Positions 21,653 to 33,953 of a stretch of 64,000 nucleotides of DNA are shown piece after piece. The notes under the pieces are model-generated. The model made no database searches. It saw nothing but the letters and a program-made list of their open reading frames with translations, and was not told where the DNA came from. A program made the position numbers and the translations under genes. The DNA comes from Entonaema liquescens (taxonomy: Eukaryota > Ascomycota > Sordariomycetes > Xylariales > Xylariaceae). Location: NCBI GenBank assembly GCA_902805475.1, contig CADCSX010000008.1, forward strand, positions 992,001 to 1,056,000, given 5' to 3'. Each line of letters opens with the position of its first letter. Positions within the stretch are counted from its first letter, which is position 1.

Positions 21653-23102
21653 ATGAGCCCTCCGACATTAAGTACAATCCCAAATGGAATACTTATTCGT
21701 ATTTTTACCAACTTCTGCCGACATTGTCAGTCAGATACACCCCATGATTACGCCCAAGAACCCCTAAAACGACTTGATGATCCCTACCCGTATGAAGTAG
21801 ATTGTGGAGCACTGGATTCATTATGTTTAACGTCTAAGCATTTTCGGGACATCGCGCAACCTACCTTATACCACGCATTCATGCTTGGATACGGTAACGG
21901 CTGGGGTCCAGATTCGTATGAATTGGGAGGGCGGTTAATTGATTTTCTGCGTACGGTACTACGACGGCGTGACCTAGCAGCCTCGGTTCAGAGGGTCTAT
22001 GTCCACCCACTTTTAGGGAGGAAGCTTAATAAAACCTTGGTCCAAAACATACTTGAACAAGCTGCGCAAGAACTCGCGATATCCCTCTCCGGATATCTTG
22101 TTCATTTCCCTGACACGGAACACCCAATAACGTCTGTCTACCAACAGCAAAAGCTTCTTGCCCAGTTTCTCGGAATCCTCCTGGCGACCTTACCTAATTT
22201 AAGCCATCTTAGTTTCAAGGTCAAAGGCCGTTCAGTCCCTGTCCCCCTTTCAGCCCTAGAGGCAACCGGTGTTTCCAAGCTCCGTTTAAGAAATATCGAC
22301 GTATCTGCATATTCCAGCCCCTATACGGAAAGAAACTACATGTTCAACTTCGACAATGACACTTATGGTATCTTCAAGTTGGTGGACAATATCGAAACTC
22401 TTAATCTCCATATGTGTGATTCCGTGTCTAGCCCTTCCCGACTGAAGATGCGTGCTCTTCAGATTACAAAGAGCAGACTAAGTAAGGATAGCGTCATGAA
22501 TCTCTTATCATCCTGGACCGGCCTTGAGACCTTTGCCTATGAAGCTGCTGCTCCCGACGGTATGCGATCTATCCTCTCATTCCTTTTGAATCTTAATACT
22601 AAAACAGTCTTCGGATTTGGTGCAACTACTAACTAAATGTGATTCAGTATACAATCCTTTTGACCATTTCGTGCCAAATGATGCTGTAGGATATCTTTAC
22701 GGTCATCGCAATACGCTCAAGTTTCTGCATCTTGATTTTCGGACCATTAATTATGATTTATCTATGCTTATACCTAGCCTTAAAGAGTTTACCGCTCTTG
22801 AGACTTTACTTATAAACCCGAGCATGGTATTCGACCACCAACGGACCGAGCAACACCAGCTGACTAGGACATTACCCTCTAGTATTAGAAAGTTGCAAAT
22901 AGCAGGTCATTTTGGCTTGTCTCTCTTGGATCTTAGTGCTCTTCGGAGTCTCGCAGACGCGGTATTCCAAGGAGAATTTCCTCATCTTGAGAAGGTCACA
23001 TACGATATAATTAATCACATCGAAGATCACTCTATAAGTGAAAGCTTCGCAAGAGCAGGGATAGAATTTGGCCCTGAAGAATACCCGTCACTGTCTATCT
23101 GA
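21653..23102 (+). CDS. F-box protein with LRR-like body
   Basis: Two exons, 21653-22559 and 22648-23102, joined over an 88 bp intron with donor GTATGC, branch CTACTAAC and acceptor ATTCAG, give 453 residues. Reading straight through hits a stop at 22634-22636, and the intron removes it. The N-terminus (LSTIPNGILIRIFTNFC ... LDSLCLTSKHFRDIAQPTLY) is a degenerate F-box with the following helix typical of fungal F-box proteins. The body has repeated leucine-rich steps (LPNLSHLSFKVKG, NIETLNLHMCD, LKFLHLDFR, LETLLINPS) suggesting an irregular LRR solenoid. F-box proteins dock substrates to SCF ubiquitin ligases through Skp1. The substrate is unknown. Such genes are numerous and fast-evolving in fungi. 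Confidence 0.82.
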
Positions 23103-24296
23103 TGAGTCCGAATGACGAGTCCGGTCATAAAGGGGTCTCTTCCTCATGAGGAGGCCGGCGCCATTATAACTCAAGGTAGTCTATGTGGCAGTGTTTAGGA
23201 AACTTTATTCTGGTACCTTAATCAAAGTTGCTATGAAGTCAAATAGTTTTAGGCTTGCGGGCACGTTCCTTATTAGAATATCAATTTAAAATTCCAGGGC
23301 ATAGGTAGATAAGAAATCAAATTACAATATATTGTATGGGAATCCTTTCAAAACTGGAATGATCAACTAGTAGTGATCTGTGATGCTACCTACAGTAGGG
23401 TTCAAGGGCCGCCAAGAAGCCGATAAAGCACAAATCTTGTAAAAGAGGTTGACCTAGACCCAAAGGCCTGGTTTAGGTATGGTTGTGATAGCTACGCAGA
23501 TAGACTACGTCTAAGCCTATAAGGTCGATGCATGGCTCGCCGTGCTTCTTTGCGGTTCCAGGATTCCAGTATCAGCCGCAAAGCAACCCTGTGTCTGCCT
23601 AGTTCCCTACCAACCAACGCTGACACCTAATTCAACCAATCCTTAAACGCCACGTTCGTCGAGCGCTCAGCAGAGAAGGCACTGCCATTCGCATATAAAA
23701 AGCAGAACCAAGGAGTTGTCAGATAGACCCCGCGGGGTTCTATACGCTTACTTCCCCAACATTCCGCCATCCAACCACCGCACTTACAGCTTCTTCTTGC
23801 ACATGCTACTTAATTGATTATGTGTACTAAGGAGTGGCATACCACTATATATCATTTTGGATGCAGAAGCAAGTCCTTCTGGAAATATCGCTATTGCCCA
23901 GACCAAAACCAGGAGGGACACGAAATTACACAGGTACAACAACAGATAACGGATGTTCGACCGCGTTGCCAGAGACCGAGTTGTTCCATATGCTCAAAGG
24001 TGGACAGTCAATGAGGTATGAGACTAGCTGAAGCTTTATTATTGTGCTTACATTACCAGTAGTGGCATAATTCCGCCAAGATCAAAGAAATCTTCATGAA
24101 GCAATCATAGAGGCGTGGTTTTCGCTAATACATCTGGAAGAGGTTATATGAGCGTTACTGATCGAATCTCGCGTCTTCCAAGAGCTGTGTATTAAGACTT
24201 AAACTCTTAAGGAGTATTATGCCACGACAAATTTATGCGTTAGCTTGAGGCGTTTTTATTGCATTTCAGTCTAATTTGCACCCAGCTTAAAAGGGT
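23103..24296. other. Convergent intergenic region, no gene seen
   Basis: The space between the convergent F-box and ankyrin-type genes. Overlapping short frames at 23814-24031 (+) in two phases carry no family signal. Confidence 0.55.
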
Positions 24297-26417
24297 TTAC
24301 TCTTCCTCCCATCCTCCAGGCATCCGAGGTGGTCTCGCCAGTTGCGTCTCAAACCCGGCCCAGAAATGACCTACAAATTGTTCAATGGGAACTTCCCATT
24401 GGAGATCCCACTCATCTGGTTTAGATCCGTAACTATACGATACTAGAATAGGACCTTCTCTTTCTAATGAATAAATATCGTCGTTGGATGTCAAATTGTT
24501 CCAGCACCACGTCTGTAACCAATCATCCTGCGTGTACAAGTTCCACTCGTGTTCTCCATAGCTTTGTAAATCCACTCCCGCCTCGTAAAGATCCTCCAGC
24601 CACATGTGCATGGCTACTAATATTCGACGACGTGCATATCTTAACTCCACGGCACAATCTGACAGCTTCAGATCACACTCGAGCAGCCCAGCGAACAGGG
24701 GTGTAACATATTCCCAAGGTTTGTGTCCTATTCGACTTATTTCCTGAGAAGGCACCCCGACAAACATCCACTTCAAAAGCGCACGCCAATGACTAAACCC
24801 GTTATCATCTGTATAGTCGCCGTATTTGTTACAACTGTTAAGGCAATGCTGAAAATACAGTCTTGAGAATTCATGCAGAGAACTTTCAGGATTGTCGTGA
24901 ATCTGACCAATGAAAAGCATTGGAGAGATAGTCTTATCGTATATCAGAACCTTTAGGAGCACTTCTGGATCGACAAACATCCAATTAATGGATTTGAAGC
25001 GACTGCCAGGTGGTAATTGGTAGAAGCTTGAGTGGAAGTGAGTGATAACAAAATTAAAAACCTCGCTGCTCCTCCAGATAAAGCGATAAAGGCTGCTCTG
25101 CTTTGATGCCCTATATGTTGGAAGAAACACATCTTGTGTAATCTCGTCAAGCGCTCCCAGAGAGGACAGGTATCGATACATACTCAATACTTTCTCTATT
25201 TCGTTTTCAGATCTGCCGAGATGATAGAGCGGTGTGATTCCCGAGACGTCTCCTTCGTGGACGCTTAAACCGAATTCCACCAGTTTCTGAAACACAGCGT
25301 GCTGTCCTTTGAACGCCGCATACTATGCCCAGTCAGAAATGTTAGACCGAGGAGAATAGACTGATTTCTTACATGTAGTAAGGTCCATCCATCCGGGTTC
25401 CGGTCGTATATTGATGCTTGGTTCGTTGTGAGGGCTCGAAGAAGGTCTTCCGTCGACCCTTCAAGAGCATACCGGAAAACCTCGCTGCCATATGGACGAA
25501 TTGCCCAAGGCCTGAGAGAGATCTTCCATGCACCATACGACTTGCGGACTTGTAGATCCCAAGCCCTTGGTGATAGCCACAAAGGCAGTTGTAGTCGGGC
25601 TTGATAGACTTGATATTTTGTTAGCCTGCTACTCGTGATGTACTTGTGGACGACCGACCTTCTTCTGTCTCATCGGGAGGGCTAGGAACTTCTGTCATCC
25701 GAGATGTAAACCTCCATAGAAGACTGTTGTTCTTCCAAGGAAGTACCTTGGTATTAGGTCTACCTTTTTCAGGCTGTGAGATATGGCTGTGGTTAACAAC
25801 CGCAGTCAATATATTCTGATTCAATGTGAGAGAAGAATTTCCTAGACCCTGGCCGCTATCTCGTCCCTCTGTCTTTAGAGCTTGAAGTTCCGAGATGATT
25901 AGAGATGTCTGGGCCTTTGATAACGTGCTTATGAAGATTAATACACAAGAACCTACAGTGCCCTGGAAGATAGAGCTTACATTAGATATGTCTGCTGAGA
26001 GAAAGAAAGCAGCTGCAAGGCATTTTGTAACCGCTCCTGGTAAGTGCAGATTAACTCCTTTCTAAGTGCCGCCTTAACCTTAGCCATGCCTTTTTTCAAT
26101 CTTTTCTTTGAATTAACTTGCTTATGAAGATCCTCGACGAGCTGTTCAAGATTCCGTGCGGCTTGGCGAGAATATTCTAGGGTCAACATTGGTAACCTAT
26201 CCGTTTCAAGCATTGCTTGGTTTTGAGAAAATTGCTTTTCCATCTCCGACAGCATTGGGTGCAGTAGCTCTAGCTGCATCATTAATGCGCTGATGCTCTC
26301 AGGCACATCTTTAACTTCACCCCATAGCGCTTTAAGCTTCATAACGCTGACACCGACTTGACTTGCAAGTTGTGCAATACTGATAACACTAGCAACACAG
26401 CCCAATATTTCTGCCAT
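24297..26417 (-). CDS. Fungal N-terminal-domain / ankyrin protein (STAND-like architecture), one frame break
   Basis: The N-terminus MAEILGCVASVISIAQLAS ... LWGEVKDVPESI is the helical domain found at the start of many fungal STAND/NLR-like and ankyrin proteins, followed by coiled-coil-like helices to about residue 150. Exons: 25981-26417; 25373-25927; 24297-25322. Intron 1 is 53 bp (GTAAGC...ATAAG); the last is 50 bp (GTAAGA...GCATAG, branch TCTAAC) and restores the ankyrin step TLLHYAAFKGQHAVFQKLVE. The middle exon needs a -1 correction between about 25640 and 25665: before it the frame reads VPSPPDETEE, after it SSRLTKYQVYQARLQLPLWL, a block typical of the family, followed by GSEVFRYALEGSTEDLLRAL. 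A weak 50 bp intron (GTCGGT...TCAAG) is an alternative. The C-terminal 300 residues have no recognised domain. Possible role in non-self recognition by analogy only. Confidence 0.75.
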
Positions 26418-27048
26418 ACTGAGGTAGGAGAGGTGGCTATCATAAAGGAAAAGAGTGAATTGGTTTTTGAAGTGACAAGCAACGAATGCTTGGTCTTTAC
26501 TCAAGTACCCAAACTAGTTGTGTAGTGGTGTAGTCGTCTTCTTTCATGAAGCTCAATAGGTAGATGAGCCAAATAACATCCATTAGCCCAAGGATGACTA
26601 ACCTCAAGGCTCTGCCCCTCGAGGCAGATTTGGCTTCGTTAAGGCAATCTGCACTCAGTACCAAATGTTCGCTTAGGCACGGTATTTTCAGCCCCCAATA
26701 TACCCCACACTCCAGAAATATTTCCATGTATTGATTCGGGAGGCAATGCCAAGGATAATTATTATGCAAATATGTAAACGTACCAGTATCCTTGGATCGT
26801 TCCGGTGTATAGTAAGCAAGATTCCCTTTTTTTAATTCCTTTTTTTGATTCCCTTTTTTTATTCTTTTCTTTTATTCTTTTATTTTTATTTTTTATTTTT
26901 TTGGTTGACGGACTTATCCCTTTTCACATTATCACAGTGCCACATCAATCCCGAGGTATCACATTGGCAACCATACACTCACGCATTCACATACAAAATA
27001 TGCTAGAAGGTGTTTGAACAATACAGGCTCTTATAAGCACCGTTCAAT
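26418..27048. other. Divergent promoter region
   Basis: The shared upstream region of the minus-strand ankyrin gene and the plus-strand F-box gene. A T-rich tract at 26826-26902 is described separately. A 90-codon frame at 26497-26769 (-) has no family signal. Confidence 0.55.
26826..26902. repeat. T-rich low-complexity tract
   Basis: About 77 bases of T runs interrupted by single A, C or G, 150 bp upstream of the F-box start; possibly a nucleosome-excluding promoter element. Confidence 0.7.
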
Positions 27049-28302
27049 ATGGTATCCACCATTGAGTCGCTCCCTTTGGAGCTACTAGCGATGATACTGG
27101 CCTGGGTAAAATTTGCTGTTGGAGTCCCGGATTTGCTCTGCTGTTTAAGAGTCTGCAAACGATGGCACAGCGCAGGGGTTCCTGAGTTATACCGACATGT
27201 GCTGTTAGATTATAAAACGATCGATCGTTTCGGTGAAACCTTTAATCTTCATGACGCGAGCCGAGTGAAGTCATTGACGGTGAGGCCGTCTACGCAAGGA
27301 AACTCCCGCATAGGAAAAGAATTGGTATTACTTGCAGATGTGGTATCGAAACTAAACAATCTGTCATCTTTCTCTTTCTGCGCTTCCCAAGGGCTAAACC
27401 CTGGTTGCCACGATATCTTGCGAGCTCTTCCAAGATTGATTGGCGCGCTCCCTAACAGTTGTATAAACTTGGAAGTCGATATTATTGAATACTGGGAAGT
27501 ATATCCAAAAAAGAGATCTCATCTTCTAAAGAGACCTTTTCACATCCCGCATCTTTGTAAAAGTCTACGTCACGTCCTACCTCGCATGCGCCATATTCGT
27601 CTCAAACTCCCCGTTATATGCCCTGCAGTGCTGAGCACTATTTCGAAAGGATCAGATGGCTCACCGACTCCTATTAAGTTACCAAACCTACAAACTCTCT
27701 TCATCCAGTGTACATACACCGATGGCGCCATTAGAACATGTGCGCTAGGGAAAAGCACATCATGGGTGCCGATGATCTCCATCCTGCAGAAACTTGCCGA
27801 CTCTCCTGACGCCTGCCCACCAACTGCTAGACTATTCGCTCTCGGCGGTACGAAGTGTACTGGGGATACTTCGCCACATGAAACGCTTATACTTGCCGAA
27901 ATTCGATCCCGTACCAGCCGGGCCTTCCCTCTTCTAGACCTAGACACTGGCATGTGGCTTTTGCGTATGGGTGATGGGAAAGGGTTTGTATCTTGGGCAT
28001 TCCGACTCAACCAATTAGTTGGTGAAGTCGTCTGGAAGATACTCTTAGGCGGTGTCAGGCTACCCTATGATATTGTAAGACGAGAAGCTGCTCCTACTCA
28101 AGAATTTATATTATCTGCCCCAAGAGCGACACAAGTCAGAGAGGAAAGTCGTTGGAGGACCATATGGCCAGAAATAACATGCTCAACGTGGGAGAATGAA
28201 TCCTTGGCAGGCACTATCCTACTAGACGCAGAAGTCAGACAGGATCCAGAAACTTACCTAGATTTAGAACGTGTCACCGAAAAGACCTTATATACAGTCT
28301 AG
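27049..28302 (+). CDS. F-box protein, intronless
   Basis: A 417-residue single-exon protein. Residues 5-50 (IESLPLELLAMILAWVK ... LLCCLRVCKRWHSAGVPELY) form a clear F-box. The middle part (RVKSLTVRPS, KLNNLSSFSFCAS, LPNLQTLFIQC) resembles the weak leucine-rich repeats of fungal F-box proteins. No transmembrane or signal segment is seen. The expected role is a substrate adaptor of an SCF ubiquitin ligase; the substrate is unknown. It is divergent from the ankyrin gene, and a second F-box gene lies on that gene's other side, so the three form an accessory-looking block. Start: the first ATG, right before the F-box. Confidence 0.85.
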   Translation: MVSTIESLPLELLAMILAWVKFAVGVPDLLCCLRVCKRWHSAGVPELYRHVLLDYKTIDRFGETFNLHDASRVKSLTVRPSTQGNSRIGKELVLLADVVSKLNNLSSFSFCASQGLNPGCHDILRALPRLIGALPNSCINLEVDIIEYWEVYPKKRSHLLKRPFHIPHLCKSLRHVLPRMRHIRLKLPVICPAVLSTISKGSDGSPTPIKLPNLQTLFIQCTYTDGAIRTCALGKSTSWVPMISILQKLADSPDACPPTARLFALGGTKCTGDTSPHETLILAEIRSRTSRAFPLLDLDTGMWLLRMGDGKGFVSWAFRLNQLVGEVVWKILLGGVRLPYDIVRREAAPTQEFILSAPRATQVREESRWRTIWPEITCSTWENESLAGTILLDAEVRQDPETYLDLERVTEKTLYTV

Positions 28303-29929
28303 TCTACCTATCGAAAGCAAAGCAAAGTGTGGTGTATTATCAGCTACCAGAACCTCGGGTATATTGGTACTTGGTGCATCCCTTTAGTAGGCATCCGACG
28401 TATGGTGCGCGGGGCTGTCCGACTTCCTGCATACAAATTCATTATTCTAAAGTCATAATCCACGGAATCGGGCCCGAAAGGCCGGAGCTGTAGGCCACCA
28501 AGCTCCGGATCTCTACGCCGGGGTTATTTATAAAGCCACACATCCAGCCACAGTATCCACACAAGCCACCCCCTTGACGGTAACCAATAATATGGCCATT
28601 CATACCGGATCGCTGATTATGCATGTAGTTAACCAATAACGGTGACTTCTCGGGGACTCCCGCTGATAACCATCATGAATAAACCCCGAATGTTCTCCGT
28701 TGCATAGCGATAAAGGTGTACGTTCCATTTACATGCAAGCCAAATACGCAGACTCACTAGGCAAATTAGTAGAAACGAGATTAGAGTCAAGTTTGATGAG
28801 TTCTTTACTTTCACTCTAGTTTCAAAGACTCGGTTGTAGCATGAAGACCTCAAAGTGGGTGAAGTTATGGATGTAGGTTATTAACTACCTCACAGGTGGT
28901 CTATGTACTATTTATGTTATTGATACAATAGCAGTTGTTGCACAAACTAGCGATAAAACACAATATATTCTACCGATGTTATACCTTGTTCTTACATTAG
29001 AAGCATTCTCTAGAGCTTAGAGGTAGCAAAAAGATGTAGTGGAGGATAATAAGGGATATCGGACTTTAAAATAGGATACTTTCATATATTGACTTGCTCT
29101 TTATTCAACATACTCAAGCCGCGAAGTAGATGTAAAAACACGTCGCCGTAACACTTAAGCAGCATCGAAGCTAGTTATCCTATCACTGAGCTATCTTTAC
29201 ACACTTGTTCACATCTCCATTATCCTGGGCAAAATCGTGACATCAGTCCGTCTTCCCTACCTAGTGGGTTATTAATAACCTAGACTTAATTAGGTAGATA
29301 TATTCTATATATCGCTGCTTCTTTCAATATCAATTACTTTCCCTCGGGTCGTTGTTAGTCACATATCGAGACCCCGTGAATAATCGCATATATGGCAATG
29401 ATGCACGTTACACGCAGATCTACTCACACGGCAAAAAGAGATAGGCCTATAGCAGTCTGGAAGACACAACGATGTCTAAATCAAGTACTATGCGGGGTGA
29501 CCCGCGTTTATCAAAACTGTGGTACACAGGCTTGACAAGCAGTGCCCAGCTATCCTATATGCATGATGATCGGTATCCTATACGCTAGTATTATCAGCAA
29601 CCACTCATGTTGTACATGCTATCATCCGGGCGCTAGCGCTACGAAACTCCAATCTCCAACGATACCGTTCACCTGCGATCTATGCTCATATGATCCGGGG
29701 GGCTTATCATCGCGTCCGAAATACGGACTCCGCTGTCGGTCTATATGGTAATATTCATATCTTCGCCTTACTATTTACCCTGTCCTGGCGATGGATGGTT
29801 ATATTAGTGAAAGAACATCCCGCGAGAAGTGATAGATATAAGTGATGGAATCCTGATGACATAGCGAAATCCTTAATTGCATTAATTCTCTCAGTGTCTG
29901 TAACACCCAATCCTTGGTCATTGGTCAAA
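28303..29929. other. Intergenic region, no gene seen
   Basis: AT-rich, with short frames (28442-28853 minus, 29542-29751 plus) that have no recognisable content. The last 100 bases are the promoter of the next gene. Confidence 0.55.
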
Positions 29930-31528
29930 ATGGCGTTCTATATTGCTCTTTGGCTAGCATCCGCGGTCGTCGTATCTCTAGTCACTTTTCTTGCTTTAAA
30001 TAAATCACAGAAGGACATAGTGCTTAGGAGGTTAGGTCTCGCAAGGCACGATGCATCTCGCCCGAGCACACCGTTGCTCGAGAAGCAGCCAGTCTCAAAA
30101 CCCCTCTCATCGTCAACTTCAGATCTTCAGTCGACCTTTCCCCCTTCTCAACGGGGCCAACTCGGTATCATAGCAGAAGCCATGCCCCCGAATCAAAGGG
30201 AGGCAATGGGTAATCTTTCGTTTGATATGGACACATTCACGCACTCGCTACTGGGCTTCGAGGAGGACTATCGGACCGCTGACGACTCAAAGTATTGCTT
30301 TAGCGGGTTTTCTGTACGCGAACTCAAGGCCTTAGGAGACTTCCCTGACTACTCTGTGCTCTCGGAGGTTCCTATGCCTCAACCCTACTTAGAATTTGAT
30401 ATCGACCGCGCTAGACCACGGCCATATCGGCCGTTCAGGTGGGCATATCATCAAACCATGTGTAAGTCCTTCGCATCACCGAGCTTATAAATAGGGGCTA
30501 AATGAATTATAGCCTTGACTAAACTCGAAACCGACTGGTGGATTGAGCTGGAATCAACCTACAAGACCCGTATCGCACAGCGCAAGGAGCTCTACACTAA
30601 ATACGGCAAAGCCGTACTGGATTGGCTCCCCGGCTCGGAACTTGCGTGTAAGGAGCTGATGGAGATGGTGTTGCAATTCATATGCGCGCGATACCCGCAG
30701 TACTTCGTGCTGTCGCCAGACAAGTTTCAATTAGAAAACAAGATCCTTGGCACGGTGTCTATGATTAAGGAGAAGCACCCCTTACATATCCTGTTGGATA
30801 ACGTCCCGGAAGATTTTGGTATCATGTTGCGGAATCCGGAGACGGGCTACTACCACCTCCGCGCTGGGTTAATATGCTCTGCATTGGGGTGGAACTTGGG
30901 GACGAAGATGGGACTTAAGCTACACGAGATACATCAGCCAATTCCGGATTACAAAGAGAAGATGCAGTTTAGCATGGATCGGTTAGTTAAAACTTCTAGC
31001 ATCGCATGCATTTCCCAGGTTTTATCACGATACTAACTCTACCTTAGTTATTTCTCCAAGATGCCTGCCAGCAAGCCCATCCAGCGCGGATCCTGGGGCC
31101 TTGAGGTCGACCAGCCGCTGTTTATGCCACCAGGAGACCCGCATGCGGAACACCGGGCCTCTCAAGACATGAACCTATCGCGATCCCGCCTCCACCTGCG
31201 CGTAGACTGGCAGACATTACGGCGACTTCCACTATCGGCCGGAGTGGTGTTTAACTTCAAAGCGCTGTTCACACCCCTGGAGGAACTGCGCGACGAGCCA
31301 TATGTCCCTAGCCTCATAAAGAAAGTGCTGAAAGAGGGCAAGGAGAATCTTATGAAGTATAAGAATACCTGGCACACCGAGCACGTGGTGATTCCAGCTC
31401 TAGAAGAGTTCGAGAAAGAGCAAATTGAAAAGGGTATCATTGAGAAAGATTGGGAACCTAAGACTCTTGATGATAGTCCTTGGTTTCCCGGGTGGCAAGA
31501 GAAATGGCATGCACAGCAAGGTTTCTAA
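29930..31528 (+). CDS. HODM alpha-subunit-like (DUF3445) membrane-anchored protein
   Basis: Three exons, 29930-30461, 30513-30981 and 31048-31528, with 51 and 66 bp introns (GTAAGT...TATAG; GTTAGT...CTTAG, branch TACTAAC) give 493 residues. I assign it to the heme-dependent oxidative N-demethylase alpha-subunit-like family (DUF3445) from the C-terminal block LHLRVDWQTLRRLPLSAGVV followed by FNFKALFTPLEELRDEPYVP and the HRASQDMNLSRSR segment. Bacterial relatives oxidatively demethylate dimethylamine; the substrate of fungal members is not established. A single transmembrane anchor (FYIALWLASAVVVSLVTFLA) lies at residues 3-22, followed by a Ser/Pro linker. The start is the first ATG before the anchor; an in-frame GTG further upstream was not used. 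It converges with ETF-QO, 458 bp away. Confidence 0.85.
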
Positions 31529-31986
31529 GGGAAAAGGAGTCGACTCATTGACGATAACCCGAAAATGGCATTGTAGTGGTTTACATTGTTGGACGAACCG
31601 AAAATCATTCAGTCGTCGTGGGAAGGAAAACAGATGAAACCCCGTAACTAACTTGACTTCTGGCTCTGTATTGATAACCAAGCTAAACAGCGACTTTCAC
31701 GTTGAAGCTACCCTCTTTAACCACGTCGTCTGTTATATATATACAGTTGAATATATCCAAATAGGTCTCTTAATACAGTGACTCTCATTCACCATGATTG
31801 GCATTTATTGGTCCACCGCTGGCGAGGTAATGTTGATACACCGAAAAGTTGAGTTCGTATATCGCCGTAATCCATGAATCATACGCCTCATCCGCCCAGA
31901 GTCCAAGTTAGACCTTCCCAAAACACCGATATACCAAGCACTTTTGATCCTTGTTATAACACCGAGCATTGCGCGATTTGCTTTTC
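31529..31986. other. Convergent 3' intergenic region
   Basis: The 3' ends of the HODM-like and ETF-QO genes. No coding signal. Confidence 0.6.
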
Positions 31987-33953
31987 TCACGTCATATAGT
32001 ACTTTGGTCCTTCGCCACCTTGGGGTACGGCCCAATTGATGTCTTGGTGGGGTGCCTTGATATCGCATGTCTTACAGTGAATACAGCTACAGCAAATGTT
32101 AGCATGAGAGTTCCATTAAAGAAATACGGACAAGGAATTGAGGCGATTCGAGTTACTTACTTCTGAGCGTTGATTTGGAACCTCACACCCAGCGGCTTTG
32201 AGTCATCTTCGACATATTCGTAGACACCAGCAGGACAGAAGCGATTCTCCAGGCCTTTGTAAGTTGGCCACGTTTCCTGGGTATGCGCATCCCAGTCCTT
32301 AACTTGGAGGTGGACGGGTTGGTCTTCCTCGTGGTTTGTTCCTGTCCGGGAGACACTCGTTAGAATGTCAAATGAAATCTTTCCATCCGGTTTAGGGTAT
32401 TCGATCTTCGGAAACGAATCCGCAGCCTTAGTGGCACCGTAATCAGTATGCCTATGCTTCAAAGTCCAAGGGACACGACCCTTTAGAACGAAAGCCTCCA
32501 AGCCAGAGTATAGGACGCCGCCAAAAGTTCCCAGGGGAGTTTGAAATGCGGGACGCATGTTTCGAACCTCCTTCAACTCCTTCCAGACACTAGATTTCCG
32601 AAGAGAATCTTCGTAGTGATATAAGAAAACAGACTCCTCGCTTCCTTCAGCTAGTGCGTTCCAAGCTGCATCCGCAGCCAGCATACCAGTCCTCATAGCA
32701 TTATGAGTACCCTTGACTTGGGGGACATTGACAAAGCCAGCAGAGTCGCCGATCAAGGCACCACCGGGGAACGCGACCTTAGGAATAGACTGAAAACCAC
32801 CCTCGCTAAGAGCTCTCGCGCCGTAGGAAATACACTTACCACCCTCTAAGACAGACCTATATAGAGGGTGTTGTTTCATCTTCTGAAATTCGCCATACGG
32901 CGATAGCCAAGGATTCCGGTAATCCAAGGCTACGACGAGTCCGATACTGACCAAGTTATCTCCAAAGTGGTACAGCCAACCACCACCATATGTATCCAGG
33001 GGTAAAGGATAACCCATAGAATGGACTACCTCCCTTTCCGGAACTTCTCTGGTTGTATTTCCCAGACCTCCTTTACGCCTAGACCATAAGTTTGGTGTTG
33101 GCTATCCCTTCTCAGGTCGAACTTCTTGATAACTTGCTTCGTTAAACTTCCGTGACAACCCTCGGCAAACAGAGTAACCCGGGCATGAAACTCCATGCCT
33201 CTTTCAAAGCTCTCCTTAGGTTTCCCATCTCGCCCTATACCTAGATCATTTGTCGCAACACCCAGGACCGATCCGTCGGGCTTGTAGAGTACCTCGGATG
33301 CAGCAAACCCGGGGTAGACTTCGACACCAATCTCCTCTGCCCTCTCTCCGAGCCATTTTGTAAATTGATTTAAACTGACAATATAATTACCGTCGTTGTG
33401 CATCTGCGGCGGGGCTGGCAAAGGGATAGCACTAGACTTGGTTAAGAATCTCATCCTGTCCCCGTCGCAGGCGTCGCATGCTCAAATCGATTTTCATTCG
33501 CCTCATCCAGCCAGTCGGGAAATAACTCCTTAACCGCGACCGGATTTATAACAGCGCCTGAGAGGATATGCGCGCCAATTTCACCAGCTTTTCTAGTAAT
33601 AATACCCTGAAATCTTCATTGCCGTTCTCATTGGCAAGTTGCTTCAGACGTATCGCAGCACTCAAACCAGCAGGACCCCCACCAACAATACAAACATCGA
33701 CCTGGTCGCTTTCCCGCTCGATGGTTTTAGGGTCAAAGCTTTCATCGGCGGTTGCAAAGCATCTTGGACGAGTAGTGCTAAATGCGCGAGTGGTCTGTTG
33801 AGCAATGGGAGAAGATGTCGCAGCAGCAGTGTATCGTAATTGGGTTGCAGTTATCGAGGAATATGAAGCCCTAGGTATTCTTCTTGGGGCCTTTGACCGA
33901 ATTGACGCGGCACTCCGTCGTGCAAGAACGTGGAGTGGGACCGAAGCAGACAT
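31987..33953 (-). CDS. etfdh: Electron transfer flavoprotein-ubiquinone oxidoreductase (ETF-QO), three one-base frame breaks
   Basis: Mitochondrial inner-membrane enzyme that passes electrons from ETF (fed by acyl-CoA, dimethylglycine and sarcosine dehydrogenases) to ubiquinone through FAD and a 4Fe-4S cluster. Exons 32161-33953 and 31987-32086, intron 74 bp (GTAAGT...TGTAG). The N-terminus is Arg/Ser/Ala-rich, a mitochondrial presequence. The FAD site is CIVGGGPAGLSAAIRLKQL; later blocks include EIGAHILSGAV, LFAEGCHGSLTKQVI and LIGDSAGFVNVPQVKGTHNA. The cluster cysteines lie in RFCPAGVYEY and NCIHCKTCDIKAPHQDI, ending KYYMT. The frame breaks are at 33589-33592 (AAAA on the coding strand), 33460-33463 (GGGG) and 33032-33034 (GGG). 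Adding one base to each run gives 1896 nt, 631 residues, with no stop and the family sequence restored throughout. Consensus error is therefore much likelier than a pseudogene. Confidence 0.95.
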
